Assembly (NCBI GenBank): GCA_937958145.1
Contig: CALGOE010000143.1
Location: forward strand, 1 to 7,071
Direction: 5' to 3'
Origin: an uncultured Desulfobacca sp.
GTDB lineage: Bacteria; Desulfobacterota; Desulfobaccia; Desulfobaccales; Desulfobaccaceae
Length of the DNA: 7,071 bases
Each line of letters opens with the position of its first letter. Position 1 is the first letter of the stretch. Position numbers and translations under genes: made by a program. The notes beneath the pieces are model-generated. The model was not told the DNA's origin. It searched no databases and saw only the letters and a list, made by a program, of their open reading frames with translations. Of the stretch, positions 1 through 6,800 are shown in pieces.

Positions 1-1065
1 TGGTTTCATGACCTGCAGGGGGCAGCCCTGACGCTGACGGTGGACAACTCCCGGCGCCAGTGGCTGCCCGGCCATAAGAATAGCTTCCTGACGGAGAGCT
101 TCTGGCACGGGAAAGAGCTCCATATATTTTCGGGGTTTGAGCTGCCCGATGGCGAGATATCCTGGCTGCGGCAATATGTGGGGCGCATTCAGGATATCAG
201 AGATATTGGCGACGCCTGGAACGGTAGGCATCGAGCCAAGATAACCTGTTCCCAGCTTTTCCACGAGCGCCTCCAGCAGATGGTGGGGGCGCCGGCGGCC
301 GATGGGACCAGAAAACCGTTTCTGGCCGGATATTATAGAGTTCGGGCCGAATTAAAGGAGTCCATTGCTCCCCAGGTCGGTGCGGTGCAGAAAATGGGGG
401 TTGGGAGTGCGGAATTGAGGGTGACGGGAGTATTCGGCAACGCCCAGGATCTGGAATTTCTGATTGAAGCGGAAACGACCGGGGAAGTGTCGGCAGCAAC
501 GTTTCGGTGGAGCCTGGACGGCGGCTCTTCCTGGGAAAAAACCGGGGTCGTGTCGGCAACCAGCGCCACTCCCTGTCACCTCCGGGATGGTCTGATGATT
601 TATTTTGTCCCGGGGGGCGGCAATGATCTGGTCGCCGGCGACCGCTTTGCCTTCACGGCCTATACGCGCCGGACAACATATATTATCAATGGCGGCCCGT
701 TTTTGGCCATTACCAACATCTATGGCAACGGCGTGGAGATGGACAGTGTGCTGGCCGATGCCACCACGGGGGAGATTACTCTCCTGGGCGAGGTCAGGAT
801 CGTGGAAGCGCGGGTGGTAAAGTCAGAGACCTCAAATCCCATTGATATCATAAAAGAAATTCTTAATGAAGTGGGCTTGGCCGAGAATGTGGACGAGGTG
901 TCGTTCGCGCAGGCCAGGCAGAACGTGGCGGATTACCAAATAGGGGCCAGGTTTGAAGGGGTACCGGCCTGGAAAGCTATTCAGGCCATCTGTATGAGCT
1001 GCCTGATCTTTTTTTGGATTGATGGTGACAGGATATATGTTTCGGCGTATACGGGGGAGGGCTAA
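1..1065 (+). CDS. Phage tail hub / tail-tip protein, N-terminal-type half (5' partial)
   Basis: The reading frame is open from base 1, so the true start lies upstream; 354 residues are visible. The GTG at 40 is in frame but sits inside conserved sequence and is unlikely to be the start. The residues around 8-16 (ALTLTVDN) resemble the pattern 'tLTLDNsdGr' seen near the N-terminus of phage tail hub proteins (gp27-like). They are followed by a 'GRIQDI' strand and a PF-aGYY segment near 108-114. Residues ~137-222 form an inserted beta module with WSLDGG at 170-175 and GDRFAF at 213-218. Residues ~279-347 (NPIDIIKEIL, then FEGVPAWKAIQAI, then FWIDGDRIYV) fit the part of hub proteins that precedes their C-terminal domain. 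The protein then ends seven residues later, without the usual C-terminal hub domain, which seems to be carried by the gene at 1385-5584. The role is inferred as structural, at the distal tail. Tail-hub type is fairly secure; exact family is not. Confidence 0.72.
   Translation, partial: WFHDLQGAALTLTVDNSRRQWLPGHKNSFLTESFWHGKELHIFSGFELPDGEISWLRQYVGRIQDIRDIGDAWNGRHRAKITCSQLFHERLQQMVGAPAADGTRKPFLAGYYRVRAELKESIAPQVGAVQKMGVGSAELRVTGVFGNAQDLEFLIEAETTGEVSAATFRWSLDGGSSWEKTGVVSATSATPCHLRDGLMIYFVPGGGNDLVAGDRFAFTAYTRRTTYIINGGPFLAITNIYGNGVEMDSVLADATTGEITLLGEVRIVEARVVKSETSNPIDIIKEILNEVGLAENVDEVSFAQARQNVADYQIGARFEGVPAWKAIQAICMSCLIFFWIDGDRIYVSAYTGEG
1053..1060 (+). promoter_or_regulatory. Ribosome binding site for the 82-residue ORF
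   Basis: The purine run GGGGGAGG lies inside the last codons of the upstream gene and ends 7 nt before the ATG at 1068. It overlaps coding sequence and the two genes are separated by only 2 nt, so translational coupling is likely. Confidence 0.6.
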
Positions 1066-1067
1066 GA

Positions 1068-1316
1068 ATGAACTTATCAGCATATTTGGAAAATATCCGC
1101 AGGGCTCGGGAAGCCCGCCAGGGGGCGATGAAAAAAGTCTGGGCAGCTTTGGAAGAATTGGCCGAGGCGGATACTCTCCTGGACCAAGCCCTGTCCGTAT
1201 CGTTTACCGGCGAGCCGGGAGGGGAAGATTGGTTAGTGGCTGATGGGGTGGGTAATTTTTCTTTGGACATACCCAAAGGCATCTCGGCGCTCTTTCAATT
1301 CGGCGAGTTGTTTTGA
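1068..1316 (+). CDS. Small helical protein of unknown function in the tail cluster
   Basis: This encodes 82 residues, starting at ATG 1068, 2 nt after the stop of the hub-like gene and behind a good ribosome binding site. I do not recognise a family. Residues ~5-45 are charged and strongly helix-forming (ENIRRAREARQGAMKKVW, then ALEELAEADTLLDQAL), suggesting one long amphipathic helix or a helical hairpin. Residues ~46-82 are glycine-rich and then beta-like, ending in an aromatic stretch (ISALFQFGELF). There is no signal peptide and no membrane segment. It lies between two genes that seem to encode the two halves of a tail hub, so it may be a minor tail component, an assembly factor or a linker; this is inference from position only. 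That it is a real gene is supported by its RBS, spacing and orientation. Confidence 0.65.
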   Translation: MNLSAYLENIRRAREARQGAMKKVWAALEELAEADTLLDQALSVSFTGEPGGEDWLVADGVGNFSLDIPKGISALFQFGELF

Positions 1317-1320
1317 GTGC

Positions 1321-1371
1321 TCCCCGAGGTTGAGGGCATACGAAGTTATCTGAAGGCATCTCTCTCGGGGA
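1321..1371 (+). repeat. Inverted repeat / possible hairpin in the leader of the giant tail gene
   Basis: TCCCCGAG at 1321-1328 is perfectly complementary to CTCGGGGA at 1364-1371, with 35 nt between the arms. The right arm ends 2 nt before the AAGGA ribosome binding site (1374-1378) of the gene starting at 1385. No T-tract follows, so it is not a terminator. It could influence translation of the downstream gene or mark an old junction; neither is shown. Confidence 0.4.
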
Positions 1372-1373
1372 AG

Positions 1374-1378
1374 AAGGA
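1374..1378 (+). promoter_or_regulatory. Ribosome binding site of the 1399-residue ORF
   Basis: AAGGA ends 6 nt before ATG 1385. Upstream in the same frame there is a TGA at 1331 and no ATG, GTG or TTG between it and 1385, so this start is well fixed. Confidence 0.6.
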
Positions 1379-1384
1379 TACACA

Positions 1385-4300
1385 ATGTCTGGAATTGCGT
1401 GGGCCAGGGCCAGTCAGTTTAACTGGACGTTTGACAACTGTGGGGGTACGCCGCTCCAGGATATGGTCTGTGGGTTGTGGAGCGGGGTTCGGTTTACGGT
1501 GCAGGACAACCAGGTGGTGGTCCCCGAGTCAGTGGGCGGCGGCAGGGTTTACTATCTCCGTGGGGTCTGGAAGACGGATGCCCTGTTTGCCTGGGGTGGG
1601 TTCTGGGTGGACCCGGAGGCCGGGGACACCAACTATTTCACCGGTGGTTCGTTCCAGAACCAGGGGAACCGGACCGTCATCACTCTGGGCACTCCCTTGG
1701 CCAACGGGACGGAGGTTCAGGCTTATTACATCTACAACACCGGCGAGAAGGCGGCCAAGTACGATGCTTTGAACTCGGTGCCCTGTATGCGTCGGGCCTG
1801 GCGCTCGGCCACGGACTATACCTATGATTTTGCCGTGGACCGGATTTTTGACGCTATGGCCGCGGTTTATTTCGCCTACCGGGAACAGGGGCTTGATCCA
1901 TCTGACATCCTCCAGTTTTTCTGGGATACCTACCTACCCAACGCGGCCAGCAATGGCAACCCTCTGGTGTTGGATACGTTCAACCGAAAATGGTTCGACC
2001 GGGGCAATTATCTGCTTTATGGCAACACGGTGCATGGCCCTGAGGGGTTCAGCAGGTTTGATACTGAGATTCCTCCTGACGACCCCACGTATGGACGGGC
2101 TTTGAGGTTTGTCCCTCAGTATTACCGGGGGCCCGGGTTCTCGGCCTGGTTTGGGTTTGGGTTCAACTGGGACCTGACGCAGCAGTATTTCAATACCATC
2201 AGCAAGGTGAGGTTCAAACTCCGGGGCAAGGGGGCGGTGTCAAGGGTGCAGCGGTTCATCAAGACAGCGGGGACCGGTGCAGCCAAGATGGTGTTGATAG
2301 ACGGGTTTGACCTGGCGCAGGTGCGCTATTACCACATCACGGTCACGGAAGCGGGCCCTCCCGGGACCGCCAGGGCAACCCTGGCTGTTTATGACGGCAA
2401 TCTGAGACTGCTCAATGATGTGGACCCGGATGACGGGATTGACGGGGAAGAGATCACCTGTCCGTCTTCCACTTCGCCGGTTCTGCTGGGCCATGGTCTA
2501 CGGGCGTACTGGCAAGACGGTGACCTGGCCGTTGGCGACACCTGGTTGATCACCTGTGGCGGCCAGGAGATCAAACCCCATCGTCTGCTGCTCTCTCTGA
2601 ACAATTCCAAGACCACGGACGCTGATCCTTTCGGGGAGACCTACAGCTTTGTGCATGGCCTGCCCGATCATTGGACGTCCTGGCGGGAGTTTGAGATCGG
2701 GTTTGAACAGTTCTGGCGGTTGGGGAACATCATTGACTGCCGGGACCGGAAACCGGGCAGATGGGGCAACTGGTCGGTCCATAATTTGGTGTATGGGGAA
2801 CCTTATGAAATCCTCTTTTACGACCTTGAGGATGAGGAAACCATCTTTGGGGAGGTGTTCTACACCAAACAACGGTTTACGTGGCACCTGGACCCCACCA
2901 CCTTGCAGGCTTTGGGGTTCTATGTGGGGATACCTGCTGATGTGACCAGCACCGGCAGGACCAATCTCAATTACCTACTGCGCCATTATCTGGCCACAGA
3001 CACCACTTTCCGGACCAAGGTGCGTGATGCCAACGGGAATTATTTTTACCATGATGATGTTGTCCCCCCGAATGAGTGGGTGAGGGTGTCCATAAACCTT
3101 TCCTCATTCCTCCCTGAAAGCGGCGGCACCCTGACCCACCCCTTGACGCTGGTGGACGTGGGGATCAGCTCCAGTCCACCGGCGCAGGGGTCTTTTGATC
3201 TCTGCGACCTAAAGTTTGATAATCACCTTACTTTCGTTGGCAGCAACAATCTCCGCGTTTTTGAATTCAAATACAACGCCGATTCTGTCGTACTCCAGGG
3301 GAACGGCCCAGACTGGTATCTCGACGACTTTGGATTTGATCTGGCTGTTGACGACCCGTATCCTTATGTCCCTCGTCTGGCCATCTCTCTTAACGCTTAT
3401 GGCCGCAATCCCTGGCGTGGACCTACGTTGGTTCATTACAGTCACCCCCTTTCTCCTTACCTGATGAACAGGTTTGATATCAAGAACACGGAACTGATGC
3501 TCCATGCCGACGCCCAGGCTGAATACACCCGGCGGTATGGGGGGCAGCCGGGGCCCATCCTGCCGGTGCATACCCGCAACGATATAGAGAACATTGCTTT
3601 GTGCGGGGAAGAGAATTTCAATCGGTTCTGCTGGTGGTCCAAGTATCGCCATTATGGCAAGGAAGTGGCCTCCTGGCGGTTCAATGAGCGCATGGTGGAT
3701 ACTCTTGGCACTCATACGTTTGCCATGACGTCCGGTAATCCGGTGTGGGGGACGGGAGTCTGCCAGCCGGGGAACACGGCCCTGATTTTTGACGGGACCA
3801 GCAGACACGCCACCACGGACGGGACGGATTTCCATCTGGACGGAGATTTCACCATTGAGATGGTGGTGAAGCTGAATGTCGTGCAGCAGCAGACATTCCT
3901 TGGAAAATGGAATCAGGCCGGTAATCTGCGTTCCTGGGTTTTTTATCTTTCAAGCGGCGGTTACCTGAATTTTGCCTGGTCAACGAATGGGTCGGATTAC
4001 CCGGCGGTGGCGTCTGGTCTTAGAATCGCCGACACGGATTGGCATCATATCGGCGTCATGAGGGAAGGAAACACGCTCACCTTTTTCCTGGATGGTGCAA
4101 CCTGGAGCACGTCGCACACGGCTGCTTATTTTAATGCCGCAGCTCCTTTGCGTCTTGGCTCGGCGCAAGCAACCTGGCCCGGTTATCTGAATGGTGCGGT
4201 GGATTATGTGGCTGTCCATAAAGGCCGGGCGTTTACTACCGCCGAGGTTCAGGGACGGTGGCGGGTCATCCAGGGCTTGGAGAACGGCTCCAGCTACCCG

Positions 4301-5584
4301 GAAGTGGGCTATTGTCTGGGCCAGTTCTGGTCTTTCTACCGGCTTGGTGAATACTTCTTTGTCAGCAACGACCAGGCCGCCTGGGAAATACTGGACAAGT
4401 GGCTGGATTGGTTTCAGGCCGTAGTTGTCAGTGATGGGGCCGGTGGGTACAAGTTTCCCATCTGGTTTCATGAGTATGGCTATAACTATGATACCAACAG
4501 CGCCTTTTCTTTTGATGCGGGTGGGGCGGCGTCGGTGGTTATCGGGGCGCTCTATATCTACATGCGCAATGGCGATGCCCGGGCCCTGGACCTGGCGCAG
4601 AAACTGCTCTACGATCTGCGGGTGAACCGGCCTTCCGGGGATTATGGCGGGTATCTCTATAAATCCGACTACCATTATGCCTGGATGAATGCTTTGGTGG
4701 CCCATGCTTTTGGACTGGCGGTGGTGGGGCGGGCTGGAACAGCCTATCGGTATCCGTATACTGCCGATGATGAGACCCACTACCAGAACATGATGAACAA
4801 CTTCTGGGCCATGTCCGGGGATACCAAACCAAACCTGCTGAACAAGGATTTGATCCCCTACCATGACTGTGAGCCCCATGATATCTGGGACTACGCCCCT
4901 CATTACCTGTTCATGAAAGAGATGGGGTCCATGGAAGGCGTGGTGCTCATGATGCACGCGGCCATTGACTGGGCGCTCTATAACGGATCGTGGTATTGGT
5001 TTAATTCGCTGCTTGAGTTCATGATCCGGATCGGCCAGGCTTCTCTTTCTGACCGTCAGATATATTCCATCAACTCAAATTATGTGGCGTCCAAAATAGC
5101 AACCGTAGTTAATTTAAGCTATGGCGATTACCGTCGTGACAATTCTTTGTATGTTGAGAGGAAAAACCAGAGCATGATTGATTCCCTGGGTGAGATTCGG
5201 CTTGGCCTCGGCATGCACTACGGTTCGCCGGTGATAACGGAGGATGCCAATACTGCGGCCAAGATTGCTCAAAGGGCCCTGGCATATTTCTCTGCACCCA
5301 AAGAAGTGGTGCAGGTGGTGGCTGATCTGGCGGCCATGCGTCTGGACCTGAATGATGTGGTGAAGATTGATTCATCGTTTCATGGTTATGGGGCGGAACC
5401 GTTTGCCTTGCACCGGCGGGTCTTTGATCTCAGGAAGTTGCGGGTATCTTTGGAGTTGATGCGAACCAGCGATTATGCTCCGAGCTGGGCTCTTGATACG
5501 GCGGGGGGTGATTACGAGAGCTATGCCATAGATACCAATTCTGAGCAGGACCAGGATTGGCCGTTCCGGGCCTTTGGGTATTGA
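1385..5584 (+). CDS. Giant mosaic tail protein: LamG-like, helical-barrel-like and C-terminal tail-hub-type regions
   Basis: This 1399-residue protein starts at ATG 1385. Visible regions in order: ~1-133, glycine/aromatic-rich, beta-type, unrecognised. ~134-186, helices (AVDRIFDAMAAVYFAYREQG, then SDILQFFWDTYLPN). ~190-400, beta-rich, including a module at ~312-393 that ends VGDTW and resembles one in the protein encoded at 1-1065. ~486-612, a galactose-binding/CBM-like beta sandwich (WVRVSINLSSF near 565; FDLCDLKFD near 604). ~762-955, a LamG/concanavalin-like domain: WRFNE at 764-768, ALIFDGT at 799-805, then FTIEMVVKL, DWHHIGV, LTFFLDG and LNGAVDYVAV. ~973-1217, aromatic-rich helices suggesting an (alpha/alpha) toroid as in six-hairpin glycosidases; no catalytic residues can be assigned with confidence. 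~1220-1380, a tail-hub C-terminal-type domain (IYSINSNYV; SMIDSLGEIRLG; TAAKIAQRALAYF; LDLNDVVKID at 1321-1329). The protein probably sits at the tail tip and binds or trims host surface glycans. LamG and tail location are good calls; enzyme activity is speculative. Confidence 0.75.
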   Translation: MSGIAWARASQFNWTFDNCGGTPLQDMVCGLWSGVRFTVQDNQVVVPESVGGGRVYYLRGVWKTDALFAWGGFWVDPEAGDTNYFTGGSFQNQGNRTVITLGTPLANGTEVQAYYIYNTGEKAAKYDALNSVPCMRRAWRSATDYTYDFAVDRIFDAMAAVYFAYREQGLDPSDILQFFWDTYLPNAASNGNPLVLDTFNRKWFDRGNYLLYGNTVHGPEGFSRFDTEIPPDDPTYGRALRFVPQYYRGPGFSAWFGFGFNWDLTQQYFNTISKVRFKLRGKGAVSRVQRFIKTAGTGAAKMVLIDGFDLAQVRYYHITVTEAGPPGTARATLAVYDGNLRLLNDVDPDDGIDGEEITCPSSTSPVLLGHGLRAYWQDGDLAVGDTWLITCGGQEIKPHRLLLSLNNSKTTDADPFGETYSFVHGLPDHWTSWREFEIGFEQFWRLGNIIDCRDRKPGRWGNWSVHNLVYGEPYEILFYDLEDEETIFGEVFYTKQRFTWHLDPTTLQALGFYVGIPADVTSTGRTNLNYLLRHYLATDTTFRTKVRDANGNYFYHDDVVPPNEWVRVSINLSSFLPESGGTLTHPLTLVDVGISSSPPAQGSFDLCDLKFDNHLTFVGSNNLRVFEFKYNADSVVLQGNGPDWYLDDFGFDLAVDDPYPYVPRLAISLNAYGRNPWRGPTLVHYSHPLSPYLMNRFDIKNTELMLHADAQAEYTRRYGGQPGPILPVHTRNDIENIALCGEENFNRFCWWSKYRHYGKEVASWRFNERMVDTLGTHTFAMTSGNPVWGTGVCQPGNTALIFDGTSRHATTDGTDFHLDGDFTIEMVVKLNVVQQQTFLGKWNQAGNLRSWVFYLSSGGYLNFAWSTNGSDYPAVASGLRIADTDWHHIGVMREGNTLTFFLDGATWSTSHTAAYFNAAAPLRLGSAQATWPGYLNGAVDYVAVHKGRAFTTAEVQGRWRVIQGLENGSSYPEVGYCLGQFWSFYRLGEYFFVSNDQAAWEILDKWLDWFQAVVVSDGAGGYKFPIWFHEYGYNYDTNSAFSFDAGGAASVVIGALYIYMRNGDARALDLAQKLLYDLRVNRPSGDYGGYLYKSDYHYAWMNALVAHAFGLAVVGRAGTAYRYPYTADDETHYQNMMNNFWAMSGDTKPNLLNKDLIPYHDCEPHDIWDYAPHYLFMKEMGSMEGVVLMMHAAIDWALYNGSWYWFNSLLEFMIRIGQASLSDRQIYSINSNYVASKIATVVNLSYGDYRRDNSLYVERKNQSMIDSLGEIRLGLGMHYGSPVITEDANTAAKIAQRALAYFSAPKEVVQVVADLAAMRLDLNDVVKIDSSFHGYGAEPFALHRRVFDLRKLRVSLELMRTSDYAPSWALDTAGGDYESYAIDTNSEQDQDWPFRAFGY

Positions 5585-5617
5585 GAGAAGAAGTGGTTTT
5601 TCTGCTTGCTTAGATAA

Positions 5618-5629
5618 TTTTTGCAAAAA
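5618..5629. repeat. 12-bp perfect palindrome in an AT-rich spacer
   Basis: TTTTTGCAAAAA is fully self-complementary and sits in the 55-nt AT-rich spacer just before the ribosome binding site of the gene at 5640. It has no loop as RNA, so any role would be as a protein-binding site. It could be chance in an AT-rich stretch. Confidence 0.25.
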
Positions 5630-5636
5630 GGGTGAT
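5627..5636 (+). promoter_or_regulatory. Ribosome binding site that fixes the start at 5640
   Basis: AAAGGGTGAT resembles the 16S-complementary AAAGGAGGTGAT and lies directly upstream of ATG 5640. Another ATG at 5635 runs into TGA two codons later. The in-frame TTG at 5574 lies inside the preceding gene with no comparable site. Confidence 0.55.
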
Positions 5637-5639
5637 GAG

Positions 5640-6695
5640 ATGAGTTTAGCAAATTTACCACAGAGCAAATGGGGATCTGGCACTGGCCGGCAGGTGATCC
5701 TGAAAAATGATTTTGCTTATATTGAGCAAGCTATTATTGAGCTGGCAGAGCTTATTAATCTGCCCAATTTGACTTGGGTTGATAACACCGCCGTCAAGGT
5801 GGCGGCAACATCGGATTGCAAGGCCCGGGTCATGATGTCTGGGTTTCCGTCCCCGCTGCACCCCGCCCTTTTGGTGCAGGGGGGCTTGTCTGATGGCAAA
5901 TACCGGGAGAATGCCACGGATGTGTCCATGGATTTTGACACCCCGGCCCATTTCTGGGGGACGGAGAAGAGCAGTCAGTGGTACGCGATCTATGCTGTGG
6001 CCGCGTCCATAGATACCACCTTTGCCCTCAAGGCCATGCCTTTGATGAGATACTCAAGCCAGGCCTCCCAGGTCATCACCCTGCGCAACAATGCCAACAC
6101 TGCCAATATTGGGTATGGCTTCACCACCAATGAGCTGCAGAACAGTAAGATATTGGTCCTGACCGGGGCTTCCCGGGGAATGATCCGGACCGTGACTGCC
6201 AATAACAACGACAACAGCACTGGCGGCACGATCACCTACTCGGGCAGCGCTTTGACTATGGCCCAGGGGGATTGGTTTGTGGTTCTGCCCAATACGAATT
6301 TTCGTTATTTGGGGATGATCCTGAACAACAGTGCCGGTAATATCCAGGCTTTTGAGCAGAAAGGGCGGTCCTGGCGGTGGAGAACTCCGATAACGTGGGT
6401 GACCGGGGCGGTGAACGGCTGGACGTTGAAGTATCTTGATCTAGTGGCGCCGGTGACAGCAAGGGAAGTTTTTGGCGTGGCCCATGCGGATTACGGCTAT
6501 ACGCTGAAGTGTGCCCTTTCTCATGACGGAGCCAACTGGAATCAGCTTATCCATGTCGGTTATCCGGGGAGCGGTTTTAAGTCCACGGGCGCGGCCATGC
6601 CCTGCCGTTTTGTGCCAAGGCCTGATCATGGTATCTATGTGGACAACGAGAATACCAGTGGGCAGAATATTGTTATCGTCGGCTGGGAGGAATAA
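5640..6695 (+). CDS. Putative phage tail-fibre / receptor-binding-like protein
   Basis: This encodes 351 residues from ATG 5640; the frame is open to a TTG at 5574, but the RBS and non-overlap favour 5640. The first ~40 residues include a short helix (FAYIEQAIIELAELI, ~25-39), plausibly a tail-attachment segment. The rest is predicted beta-rich. About 140-217 contains the strands ITLRNN, KILVLTG and GGTITYSG and ends GDWFVVLPNT. At 219-235 (TNFRYLGMILNNSAGNI) the pattern 'fRyLGmilNdsaGnI' resembles phage fibre/appendage proteins. The C-terminal ~100 residues (TLKCALSHDGANWN, then GIYVDNENTSGQNIVIVGWEE) look like a compact beta head. There is no membrane segment or signal peptide. Its position, 55 nt after the giant tail protein and before a possible lysis gene, fits a receptor-binding or tail-appendage role. 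The specific family is not recognised and the ligand is unknown. Confidence 0.6.
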   Translation: MSLANLPQSKWGSGTGRQVILKNDFAYIEQAIIELAELINLPNLTWVDNTAVKVAATSDCKARVMMSGFPSPLHPALLVQGGLSDGKYRENATDVSMDFDTPAHFWGTEKSSQWYAIYAVAASIDTTFALKAMPLMRYSSQASQVITLRNNANTANIGYGFTTNELQNSKILVLTGASRGMIRTVTANNNDNSTGGTITYSGSALTMAQGDWFVVLPNTNFRYLGMILNNSAGNIQAFEQKGRSWRWRTPITWVTGAVNGWTLKYLDLVAPVTAREVFGVAHADYGYTLKCALSHDGANWNQLIHVGYPGSGFKSTGAAMPCRFVPRPDHGIYVDNENTSGQNIVIVGWEE

Positions 6696-6696
6696 G

Positions 6697-6719
6697 GGCG
6701 AGCTCTACAATAGAGCGCC
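6697..6719 (+). other. RNA hairpin between the fibre-like gene and the membrane protein gene
   Basis: GCTCTA (6702-6707) pairs with TAGAGC (6711-6716) around a CAA loop. GGC (6697-6699) can pair with GCC (6717-6719) across a 2-nt bulge. The stem begins 2 nt after the upstream stop codon. No T-run follows, so it is unlikely to be an intrinsic terminator; mRNA protection or processing is possible. Confidence 0.35.
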
Positions 6720-6745
6720 GACGCAAGGTCCCCGAAGAAAACAAA

Positions 6746-6757
6746 GGGGGGAGGTGA
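6746..6757 (+). promoter_or_regulatory. Very strong ribosome binding site with two candidate ATGs
   Basis: GGGGGGAGGTGA is an almost ideal match to the 16S 3' end. The GGAGG core ends 7 nt before ATG 6762 (good spacing) but 12 nt before ATG 6767, which starts the 88-residue ORF. The better-spaced ATG opens only a 12-codon frame. Confidence 0.65.
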
Positions 6758-6761
6758 AATA

Positions 6762-6800
6762 ATGTTATGGATCCCGAAGATTACATCAGAATACTTATGA
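6762..6800 (+). other. 12-codon ORF overlapping the start of the membrane protein gene
   Basis: ATG 6762 opens MLWIPKITSEYL and stops at TGA 6798-6800. That stop overlaps an ATG at 6797-6799 (ATGA), which is in frame with the 88-residue ORF and is its Met11. The layout would allow termination-reinitiation. The peptide itself is probably not functional, and the overlap may be chance. Confidence 0.25.

Noticed and set aside
1009..1243. Programmed frameshift at the T7 run (1009-1015) extending the hub-like protein
   Set aside because: The -1 frame meets TGA at 1020. The +1 frame gives a low-complexity tail with no hub-like features, whereas the zero frame reads on into FWIDGDRIYV, which fits the family.
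1317..1772. GTG-started + strand ORF of 151 residues upstream of and overlapping the giant gene
   Set aside because: It overlaps the start of the 1399-residue frame for almost all its length, has low-complexity Arg/Gly/Ser/Pro composition and no RBS of its own; it is a frame shadow.
3209..3835. 208-residue antisense ORF
   Set aside because: It is opposite the same coding gene, with no RBS or recognisable domain; it is a mirror of the sense codon bias.
3980..4957. 325-residue antisense ORF
   Set aside because: It lies wholly opposite the LamG and helical regions of a clearly coding gene, has skewed His/Pro/Ile composition and matches no protein pattern I know.
5581..5618. Possible promoter with TTGAGA (5581-5586) and GATAAT (5613-5618)
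   Set aside because: The spacing is 26 nt, far from 17, and no better -35 element is placed correctly; the genes look co-transcribed.
5574..5639. TTG-initiated extension of the fibre-like protein by 22 residues
   Set aside because: It would overlap the preceding gene and lacks a ribosome binding site, while ATG 5640 has one directly upstream.
5640..6695. Diversity-generating retroelement target in the fibre-like protein
   Set aside because: No template repeat, reverse transcriptase or C-type-lectin-like variable C-terminus is visible in this window.
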